Source: a virus
Length of the DNA: 57,592 bases
IMG/VR virus record: IMGVR_UViG_3300042465_004675
Span: 1-57,592 of that record
Direction: 5' to 3' (one strand)
Shown here piece after piece: positions 16,275 through 22,236 of this stretch (position 1 is the first letter of the stretch; each line of letters begins with the position of its first letter). Under the pieces are notes generated by a model, which ran no database searches, was not told where the DNA came from, and saw nothing but the letters and a program-made list of their open reading frames with translations. Both the position numbers and the translations under genes were made by a program.

Positions 16275-17053
16275 AACTTGTTCATCATATTACGGAACCA
16301 TTCATTGGTGCCAACACGCAGACTTTCTACACGTGGCACACGTTCTTTCCATGCTTTGTCGGCCTTGGCCCTGGCCAATAAATCTTGTGCTTTTGCACTT
16401 GGCAGCGCAGCCAATATAGATTCTACACTGCCTAAATCTTCTTCACCATATTGCGGCCCGAGTAATACTTTTGCTATATCATCAAAGTCATCGGCGACCA
16501 TGTCGCCTTTTTTATTATCAGGAGTACGTTGAAATAAACCTTCCCAACCACTCCACATCATATTTTTTTCTTTGGCCAACATAGATATCATTATTTGTTT
16601 GCCCACGCCTTTGTATGTACTACCTTGAGGAATTTTATGCTGATGATATTTGCTTACTTTTGCTACCTTATATATACATTCCAAGTCTACTTGATAAAAC
16701 TTACCTTGATAAGGAACACGAATAAAAACATTTATACCTGCTCGTTTTGTTTGATATCCTTTACTTTGTAGATGTGCTGCCAGCGTTCTGCGGGCAGCAT
16801 TTTCTATAGTATCTTTTTTAACAGCAGGGTCAGGTTGTACATCGAAGCGATCAATGATATCTTGTAATTCTATTTGTAGATCCAAATCCCCGCTCATTTG
16901 TCCAGGAGTAGGATGAAAACCGCTGCCAATCATAACGGATGATAGACCAATAGAAGATAATTCCTTATCTACAACAGCCTGTAAAGCGGTTGCTTCTTTT
17001 TGGTCATATTCTTCGGTGTCTGCAAATACATCACCGCCCTCATTTAATATCAT
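16271..17053 (-). CDS. Predicted head-packaged Pol-beta-type nucleotidyltransferase, 260 aa
   Basis: The start MILNEGGDVFAD carries a very short form of the targeting peptide (LNE/G). Residues 40-61 (VMIGSGFHPT, then SGDLDLQIEL) match the GS...DxD motif of the Pol-beta nucleotidyltransferase superfamily (D56, D58), and FYQVDLECI later supplies a likely third Asp. Such enzymes add nucleotides to proteins, tRNA or antibiotics. It is first in the cargo operon running left, with its own late promoter and a GGAG ribosome-binding site. Confidence 0.6.
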   Translation of the reverse strand: MILNEGGDVFADTEEYDQKEATALQAVVDKELSSIGLSSVMIGSGFHPTPGQMSGDLDLQIELQDIIDRFDVQPDPAVKKDTIENAARRTLAAHLQSKGYQTKRAGINVFIRVPYQGKFYQVDLECIYKVAKVSKYHQHKIPQGSTYKGVGKQIMISMLAKEKNMMWSGWEGLFQRTPDNKKGDMVADDFDDIAKVLLGPQYGEEDLGSVESILAALPSAKAQDLLARAKADKAWKERVPRVESLRVGTNEWFRNMMNKL

Positions 17054-17075
17054 ACTAACTCCAATATATAACTAG

Positions 17076-17083
17076 TATTTATT
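17076..17083 (-). promoter_or_regulatory. Late promoter for the 17-11 kb cargo operon
   Basis: The minus strand reads CTAATAAATACTAG, with a 22-nt leader containing GGAG five bases before the ATG at 17053. It lies just after a strong terminator, so the seven ATGA-coupled cargo genes to the left probably start here. Confidence 0.7.
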
Positions 17084-17120
17084 AGAAATAAAACATTTAA
17101 TTGATATAAATTATAGTCGT

Positions 17121-17144
17121 AAAAAAGCCCCGCAAGGGGCTTTT
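17121..17144 (-). terminator. Rho-independent terminator after the 469-aa fibre gene
   Basis: AAAAGCCCC-GCAA-GGGGCTTTT: a GC-rich stem with a tetraloop and a T run on the minus strand. It is symmetric enough to work both ways. It separates the fibre-like gene from the cargo operon. Confidence 0.9.
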
Positions 17145-17160
17145 ATTATGCTAGGGTCTA

Positions 17161-18570
17161 TTACATACCTGCAATTCTAGTTTGAAAATCAGCAAAGTCT
17201 GTACTGTCTGCAACAACTTGTTTGAGAGTAGTCAAAGAAACAAATACATTTGCACCAGTGCTGTCAACAATGCTACCACCTGCTGGTAGTTTAATCTTTT
17301 TATCAGTGGTAAAGTGCCATTCATAATTTGCACCAATCTGGCCGCTTTTGATTCTAACTTCACCATATAAGTCGCTGTTGGCGCCACCTACACCACCTTG
17401 AAGTATCAAGTCGCCACCCCAAGTTGATGGTATATCTGTAACAGGATTAAGACCAGCCAGTGCCAGTGAATCTGCTTGCAAGTTGCCACCAGGGCCTGTG
17501 CCAGTTGGCACAGCTATTCTGTATGTTGGCTTGTTGGTTAAGTCATCATAGTCACCACTGAAACCACCACCTAATACACTAGCACCTGTACTGTCTTTAA
17601 TATCGCCACCTGCTGGCAATGTTAAGTGGCCGTCTGTGCCAAAACGCCATACCTGTTGAGCACCACCATTATTATCGTTGGCACCAATCTCTACACCGTA
17701 TGCTGGGGCGCCGCCGTATGCGGATGGGCGTTGAAGAACATAGTTGTAGTCGTCACCGAAGTACAAGTCTGTACCATTATCACCAGCAGGTCGCATAATG
17801 TGGAAGTGTGTTGGTCCGCCAACTTCTGGCATGGCGCCAAACTCAATGCCACCACGACTTGTAACCATACTAACAACGCCATCAGTGCCTACGCTAACAG
17901 AATATATAGAGCCTTCTGGACTTGTGTTTGTTATTTCATAGGCTGCATGATCACTGCCAGTATAAGCAGTTGTCTGTACACTGGCATCGGGGAATCTAAT
18001 AGAACCATCAGCGCCAAGTATCCAATCTTTTTCAAATCCAGTTCCATAACCAGTTCTAAGTCTTAGATTATTTCCAGCATCTAAACTGGATATTGTAGCA
18101 GTACTTAGAGTTAAAGTAGATTGCTTGTTTCCACCAACTTGAAAAGTATCAAGAATCATAGTACTGTCTGCCGGCAAACTAGCAGTACCGCCAGTGAATG
18201 TAAAGTCACCTGTATTTGCTAACAGACCACCTGTGTCTGTTAGATCGTTAATATCTGTTGGGATACTTGGCTTGCCTGTTATCTTTGTCCACGGTATCGA
18301 GTCAATTGTCACCAAGCCGCCGGAAGTCATTGTAACTTCTGTGTTGTTAGTTACTGTGTATCCTGGCGCTGATGGCACATCTACACGTTCAAGTATCATC
18401 CAAACACTTTGTTGTACACCGGGAGTAAATTCTCCTACGGCTATAATCGTTGTGGTTAATTGTACATATTGAATGAGTTGATCTAGATCTGACTGACTCA
18501 TCAACGAGCTCTTGTCAAATGTTCTTATAAAAAAGTCTGCGCCTAATGCGCCAAAGTTATCTGTTGACAT
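17161..18570 (-). CDS. Tail-fibre or virion surface protein with beta-repeat modules, 469 aa
   Basis: A 469-residue Gly/Thr/Asp-rich protein. A pattern of the form W-x-F/L-G-x-D-G-x-I/L-x-F/L-P recurs at least three times (DWILGADGSIRFP, VWRFGTDGHLTLP, EWHFTTDKKIKLP), usually followed by AGGDIKDSTGA or a close variant. I recognise this repeat from fibre-like structural proteins of T4-like cyanophages. The C-terminal end after the last repeat is short (LKQVVADSTDFADFQTRIAGM region). The gene has its own late promoter, an AGGAGC ribosome-binding site and a terminator, so it is monocistronic. Confidence 0.65.
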   Translation of the reverse strand: MSTDNFGALGADFFIRTFDKSSLMSQSDLDQLIQYVQLTTTIIAVGEFTPGVQQSVWMILERVDVPSAPGYTVTNNTEVTMTSGGLVTIDSIPWTKITGKPSIPTDINDLTDTGGLLANTGDFTFTGGTASLPADSTMILDTFQVGGNKQSTLTLSTATISSLDAGNNLRLRTGYGTGFEKDWILGADGSIRFPDASVQTTAYTGSDHAAYEITNTSPEGSIYSVSVGTDGVVSMVTSRGGIEFGAMPEVGGPTHFHIMRPAGDNGTDLYFGDDYNYVLQRPSAYGGAPAYGVEIGANDNNGGAQQVWRFGTDGHLTLPAGGDIKDSTGASVLGGGFSGDYDDLTNKPTYRIAVPTGTGPGGNLQADSLALAGLNPVTDIPSTWGGDLILQGGVGGANSDLYGEVRIKSGQIGANYEWHFTTDKKIKLPAGGSIVDSTGANVFVSLTTLKQVVADSTDFADFQTRIAGM

Positions 18571-18591
18571 AAAAGCTCCTGTAATTATGAA

Positions 18592-18599
18592 TATTTATC
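18592..18599 (-). promoter_or_regulatory. Late promoter for the 469-aa fibre gene
   Basis: The minus strand reads CAGATAAATATTC, 22 nt before the ATG at 18570, with AGGAGC at a proper distance. Confidence 0.65.
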
Positions 18600-18603
18600 T
18601 GAT

Positions 18604-19072
18604 AGTCGTAACTATCCATATATTACACGCATCTTAGTATGTGCTCTGCACATTGTTTCTTCATACTTCGTATTCGAAACAATTTTCTATTCTCTTTATT
18701 GTTTTGAATTTTGATTTAACACTGGTTTAATATTTCGTAGATTCAAGTCATAATTTGCCGTTAACCGGCAAAAAATAAAAACATTTCGTGAGTTCGTTTT
18801 CATACTGTATTGATGAGATTTAATTAAAACAGAGGCGGTTGACCGGTACCCCTTACTCAAGACTTGACTGTCAGCGGTGACTCCACAATCCCATACAGCG
18901 AAACTGTGAATATCTGCGGTTGTATCTTTTTCACAGAGCCGCAATCTTTTAGAACCTTTCGTTAGTTCCTGACGTACACAACCTAAGACTCCGACGGCAC
19001 AGCACAATCTGTACAACCTCAATAGGGATTAGCCATCGCTAATCAAACATATGTGTAAATTAAAAGTAATTA
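18604..19072. other. About 470-bp region without a convincing gene; candidate structured RNA
   Basis: Nothing here looks like a normal phage gene. One minus-strand frame of 108 codons is open, but it is Cys/Ser/Arg-rich, lacks a ribosome-binding site and does not resemble its neighbours. The DNA instead holds several inverted repeats: a 7-bp stem TTTGCCG/CGGCAAA (around 18755-18773), a 6-bp stem GATTAG/CTAATC near 19027-19044, and an H-type pseudoknot pattern at 18904-18943. Strand of transcription is unclear, though the minus-strand nucleosidase gene reads straight into it. Confidence 0.45.
18904..18943. ncRNA. Possible H-type pseudoknot
   Basis: Plus-strand order is CTGTGAA (18904-18910), TGCGG (18915-18919), TTCACAG (18930-18936), CCGCA (18939-18943): two interleaved stems of 7 and 5 bp that can form a pseudoknot on either strand. 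No known RNA family was recognised. Confidence 0.35.
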
Positions 19073-19606
19073 TTAACGGTTATTAAACCAATTAACAAAT
19101 TCTGTTTGTCCAGCTAGTAGTGCATCTTCCCATGTTGCACCAGCATCTCCGTCAGCATTGTCGCTGACCCACTTACGGCTTATCCACGGTATCTTAACAT
19201 GATCGCAGACTTTAGCAATACTCCAAAGTTCCATGTCCACTAAATCACAATGCTCAAGTGTCCAAGCATCAGGATCTGTGACAAAGTTATTACCACTTCC
19301 TACTCTAACGCCTACTTCTTCACTGTGATAGTATAACACATTTTCGCCTAACATGTAACCTCTTTGGCGAAGTGGACTGCAATCAGCATCCCGTTGACAA
19401 ACACTGGCTACGCTGTTTAATCCTGTGATACCTTTTAAACTGCCAGCACTGCCATAGTTAATAACTAAGTCAGGGCGATGTTTAAGTAAAGCCAACGTTG
19501 TATGCATCGCGGCATTTGCCACACCTACACCTGTATAAACAACAGGGCAATCTACTAAATTCTTATCTAACTCTTCCGGTAACGCTACTAATATCAATGT
19601 TTTCAT
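19073..19606 (-). CDS. MTA/SAH nucleosidase-like (purine nucleosidase family), 177 aa
   Basis: It resembles 5'-methylthioadenosine/S-adenosylhomocysteine nucleosidases. ALPEEL at residues 8-13 gives the catalytic-type Glu; VYTGVGVANA and NYGSAGS form the phosphate/ribose-side loops; GSGNNFVTD, VDMELWSIAKVC (Glu that holds the ribose) and KWVSDNADGDA (Asp general acid) follow in the right order. It is shorter than the usual 230 residues, mostly through loop loss. It would hydrolyse MTA/SAH, preventing product inhibition of methylation, or act on other nucleosides. ATG overlaps the stop of the upstream gene. Confidence 0.75.
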   Translation of the reverse strand: MKTLILVALPEELDKNLVDCPVVYTGVGVANAAMHTTLALLKHRPDLVINYGSAGSLKGITGLNSVASVCQRDADCSPLRQRGYMLGENVLYYHSEEVGVRVGSGNNFVTDPDAWTLEHCDLVDMELWSIAKVCDHVKIPWISRKWVSDNADGDAGATWEDALLAGQTEFVNWFNNR

Positions 19607-20454
19607 TGTTTCCTTAATTTCAAAATTCCACCAGTCTCTTGTGATATTCTAATCTTTTCTGGATCTGCTGGCTCATGTATAATAATTTTATTAAATTGCC
19701 ACCAAAACTTTCCAACACCTGTCATATCTTTTTCATCATACATTTTGTCGAATATTCTTGCAATTATTGTAAAATCGATATTGTTATGTTCTGTATAATA
19801 GTCGCCGGCGTCCTTACGTACAATAGTCGATCTAATTTTTTCTATGAGTTTTACATTACAACCCAAAGAGTCGAAAAAATGAAATGTTAATTTATGTACA
19901 TCGGATCTAATATTAAATTTGTCATTTAATTCAGACATATAATTTAAATCTGAATACATCTTAAATATATTAGTGGGCATTACAAAAAATACATCATCTG
20001 CTGTGCTTCTTTTTCTATCATAGAAACTATCTGGTTCATGTCTTCCTAAAATTCTAACTGTGTTATTATTAATTTCAAAGTCATTATTATTAAGATGTTC
20101 TAATTTTTTAAAGTATAAATCTGGTCGAAATATAATAATTCTTTCATACTTCTGTGATAAAATTATATCTCTAATAGAATCTAATAATTTAAAACTTCGA
20201 AACATTGGGTTGACGCGACCTTTAATTATAAAATTTGTAAAATATTCTTCGTAATTGTTTATTTCTATGTGCTTAAAAAAATGCCTAATATTGTCGATTT
20301 CTTTCTTGCTTGTGAATGAGTCTGGAAAATATGTTTCTTGTGTGTAATCCCAAGTACTAAGATACCAATCAGCTTCAAAAGGAAATATGTCCCAAGACAT
20401 TGACGATACTAATGTTTGTCGACACATTCCATTAACTATGATTGCTGTCTTCAT
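19603..20454 (-). CDS. Possible glycosyltransferase-like protein, 283 aa
   Basis: A 283-residue soluble protein, richer in Asn, Ile and Lys than its neighbours, which could point to recent acquisition. It begins with a Rossmann-like strand (MKTAIIVNGMCRQ) followed by WYLSTWDYT, and contains YERIIIFRPDLYF, which resembles the short acidic strand (DxD-like) of some surface-sugar glycosyltransferases. I cannot identify a family with confidence. The gene begins 5 nt from a late promoter core with no space for a ribosome-binding site. Confidence 0.4.
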   Translation of the reverse strand: MKTAIIVNGMCRQTLVSSMSWDIFPFEADWYLSTWDYTQETYFPDSFTSKKEIDNIRHFFKHIEINNYEEYFTNFIIKGRVNPMFRSFKLLDSIRDIILSQKYERIIIFRPDLYFKKLEHLNNNDFEINNNTVRILGRHEPDSFYDRKRSTADDVFFVMPTNIFKMYSDLNYMSELNDKFNIRSDVHKLTFHFFDSLGCNVKLIEKIRSTIVRKDAGDYYTEHNNIDFTIIARIFDKMYDEKDMTGVGKFWWQFNKIIIHEPADPEKIRISQETGGILKLRKQ

Positions 20455-20459
20455 AGTAG

Positions 20460-20467
20460 TATTTATT
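20460..20467 (-). promoter_or_regulatory. Late promoter fused to start codon (20454 gene)
   Basis: The minus strand reads CAATAAATACTACTATG: 5 nt separate TAAATA from ATG, predicting a leaderless message. Confidence 0.7.
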
Positions 20468-20469
20468 GC

Positions 20470-21222
20470 TTATTTTTCTACGAATGCTCTTTCTACTACA
20501 AATGTTCCTGGTTCACGGATACTTCCTTCCATCATACCCCGAGCTTCGCACCAATCGGAGACTTGATGATTAAATTCTAAATTGCCGCATAGCATTATTT
20601 TATCTATGTCAGTGTTAATCTTTAGCATGCCTGTGGTTAATTGATAGCCGATTCTGGGTTCACCTTGCCCAGTAAGTATAGGATGATATTCCAATACAGC
20701 ATCAACCAAGTCGTGCAACTCTCCATCTACCGGATGAAGTTTGAACGCTGTTGATAAGTCTACATTATACGCTAAATCTGAACTATGTCTAACACTATGT
20801 ACAATATGAATCTTCGTCCAAGTTTCCAGTGTTTCTAAATCACGAATCAAACTCATGAATGGCGCAAGCCCTGTACCAGTGGCCAGCATCCATAATTCTC
20901 CGCCAGGTGTTAATGCAGAATTTACTAATGTGCCTGTGCATTTGGGCATGACTACGACTTCACTGCCAACTTCTATGTGTTGAAGTTTGCTGGTTAATTC
21001 ACCGTCTTGTATTTTAATACTGAGAAATTCCAGTTCCTCACTCCAGGGAGGACTTACTATACTGTATGCACGGATCACACGTTTGCCATCAATCATTAAG
21101 CCAATCATGGCAAATTCGCCGGCAACAAATCTAAATGCTGTACTGCGAGTGCATTTAAAACTAAATGTACGATCACTCCAGTGATGAACCCAAGTGACTT
21201 TTTCTGTAAACATAATATCCAA
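20470..21222 (-). CDS. fpr: Ferredoxin/flavodoxin-NADP reductase (Fpr type)
   Basis: A 250-residue flavin oxidoreductase. The FAD-binding RAYSIVSPP motif (R-x-Y-S), the turn IKIQDGELTSKL, the NADP-binding ATGTGLAPFMSLIRD and the C-terminus GTFVVERAFVEK are those of bacterial Fpr enzymes. It moves electrons between NADPH and ferredoxin or flavodoxin. In this phage it could feed electrons to Fe-S cluster assembly, made by the SUF operon at 44-50 kb, or to ribonucleotide reductase. ATG at 21222 or, three codons later, MFTEKV. Expressed from a sigma70 promoter through a long structured leader. Confidence 0.9.
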   Translation of the reverse strand: MDIMFTEKVTWVHHWSDRTFSFKCTRSTAFRFVAGEFAMIGLMIDGKRVIRAYSIVSPPWSEELEFLSIKIQDGELTSKLQHIEVGSEVVVMPKCTGTLVNSALTPGGELWMLATGTGLAPFMSLIRDLETLETWTKIHIVHSVRHSSDLAYNVDLSTAFKLHPVDGELHDLVDAVLEYHPILTGQGEPRIGYQLTTGMLKINTDIDKIMLCGNLEFNHQVSDWCEARGMMEGSIREPGTFVVERAFVEK

Positions 21223-21224
21223 AA

Positions 21225-21322
21225 TTAATGCTCACTTTGAATGAAGTCTGGCGTAACTTACATTCTAGGCAGCAGCCGCCTACACTCTTATAACGCAAAG
21301 GTCCTAAGGTAGAGTGTTTCGT
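21225..21322 (-). ncRNA. Structured 5' leader of the fpr mRNA
   Basis: About 100 nt between the sigma70 promoter and fpr. In the minus-strand transcript three hairpins follow one another: ACACTCT/AGAGTGT (large loop, 21286-21319), TAGGC/GCCTA with a 7-nt loop (21267-21283), and GAATG-t-AAGT/ACTTCATTC (9 bp with one bulge, 8-nt loop, 21237-21263). A regulatory leader is likely; I match it to no known riboswitch. The plus strand also contains GGTCCTAAGGTAG, a 23S rRNA-like string. Confidence 0.5.
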
Positions 21323-21328
21323 GCAACT

Positions 21329-21357
21329 ATTATAACATAAAGCATATGAAATATCAA
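21329..21357 (-). promoter_or_regulatory. Sigma70 promoter for fpr and its leader
   Basis: On the minus strand TTGATA (21352-21357) and a perfect TATAAT (21329-21334) are spaced by 17 nt. It lies directly after the stop of the nuclease gene. Confidence 0.85.
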
Positions 21358-21369
21358 GTTAAATTTTAA

Positions 21370-21819
21370 TTAATTACACCAACTTTGCTTGGCTTCGCCA
21401 TAGTATTCTCGAGCAAAACCATTCTTGATTAATAGCGCACGTAGGCTAACATTATTATCTAAAATGATATCGCCCAGCATACGGCCACCGTATTTGTCCC
21501 AGCTCAAGACTGCCACTCGGGCAGTCTTGCTTTCTGTGATAACTTTTTTAGTAAATGCACTGGCGGCTTCGCCACGCTGTGCTTCGCTGGGACATAACGC
21601 TCTGTGTCCTTTTTCCGGAGTGTCTACCCCAAATACACGAATGCTGATCTTTTTAGGTAATGGATCTGGTACCCAAGGTGTGGCCACTTCTACTGTGTCA
21701 CCATCTACAACACGGTTTATTTTCCAGTCATATATGACCATGGGTTTTTCTTTAGGTGCAGTTTGTGCAAATGCAAATGAGCTAATAGCTAGCAGGGTTA
21801 AGATTAATAGTTTTTTCAT
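21370..21819 (-). CDS. Secreted thermonuclease (staphylococcal-nuclease family)
   Basis: A 149-residue protein from the ATG at 21819, with a signal peptide (MKKLLILTLLAISSFAFAQ). The SNase fold is clear: VDGDTVEV, then IRVFGVDTPEKG with catalytic Arg and Glu, GEAASAF, WDKYGGRMLGDI (second Arg), and LIKNGFAREYYGE. It should cut DNA and RNA in the periplasm or outside the cell, giving nucleotides or destroying competing DNA. Two Cys (ALCPSEAQ and the terminal SWCN) may form a disulfide. Its late promoter TTATAAATA sits 5 nt before the ATG. Confidence 0.9.
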   Translation of the reverse strand: MKKLLILTLLAISSFAFAQTAPKEKPMVIYDWKINRVVDGDTVEVATPWVPDPLPKKISIRVFGVDTPEKGHRALCPSEAQRGEAASAFTKKVITESKTARVAVLSWDKYGGRMLGDIILDNNVSLRALLIKNGFAREYYGEAKQSWCN

Positions 21820-21824
21820 AGTAT

Positions 21825-21832
21825 TATTTATA
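21825..21832 (-). promoter_or_regulatory. Perfect T4 late promoter fused to the nuclease start
   Basis: The minus strand reads TTATAAATAATACTATG: the canonical TATAAATA with 5 nt to the ATG at 21819, within the 3' end of the preceding gene. Confidence 0.8.
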
Positions 21833-21836
21833 ATGT

Positions 21837-22235
21837 TTACCACTTACTGCAACTCCAGTAACGGGCTTTAGTTCGCGGCCCGGGATTGGCACAGTTGTGT
21901 CTTGCTCTAAAACTCTTACGACGTGCAGGGTTAGATTTTTTAATACGCATATTAGGATCACCAAAGTTTACTTTGATTACTTTACCTGTTTTAGGATTTC
22001 TAACATAGACTTTTGATTTTTTAACATCGCCTGGCATGGGTTTGCCCAATTTTACTTTGCGTCCGTGATATTCTGCTTCAAGCAATGACATACTAGTGTT
22101 GTTGTCTGTTTCACAGATGTAGTCACCATTGTCTATGGCAGTGATCACAGTTTCAACAACTTCGTCGCCTATCTCTACTTCTAAAATGTCGCCTATTTCA
22201 GGAACATCGTTGTCTAAGAATTCATTTAGTCTCAT
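21837..22235 (-). CDS. Small head-packaged or structural protein, 132 aa, with capsid-targeting start
   Basis: MRLNEFLDNDVP carries the shared signature (LNE/F). An acidic N-terminal half (IGDILEVEIGDEVVE) is followed by a basic module: KVYVRNPKTGKVIKVNFGD, then ARRKSFRARHNCANPGPR and ARYWSCSKW. I associate this Cys/Arg-rich tail with small structural or prohead-core-linked proteins in T4-like cyanophages. It could bind DNA in the head. Its stop lies two bases from the next gene's start region, and it directly follows the 608-residue cargo gene. Confidence 0.6.
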   Translation of the reverse strand: MRLNEFLDNDVPEIGDILEVEIGDEVVETVITAIDNGDYICETDNNTSMSLLEAEYHGRKVKLGKPMPGDVKKSKVYVRNPKTGKVIKVNFGDPNMRIKKSNPARRKSFRARHNCANPGPRTKARYWSCSKW

Positions 22236-22236
22236 A

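Noticed and set aside
18755-18780. TTTGCCG/CGGCAAA hairpin next to an A-rich tract as a terminator
   Set aside because: On the plus strand it is followed by A's, and on the minus strand the T's lie before the stem; neither orientation gives stem followed by T run.
18696-19022. 108-codon minus-strand open frame in the noncoding region
   Set aside because: No ribosome-binding site, Cys/Arg/Ser-rich random-looking composition, and the stretch is dominated by inverted repeats; treated as noncoding.
21225-21322. A tRNA gene in the fpr leader
   Set aside because: The CTTATAA string resembles an anticodon loop, but the flanking bases do not pair and no TTC-type T loop or acceptor stem is present.
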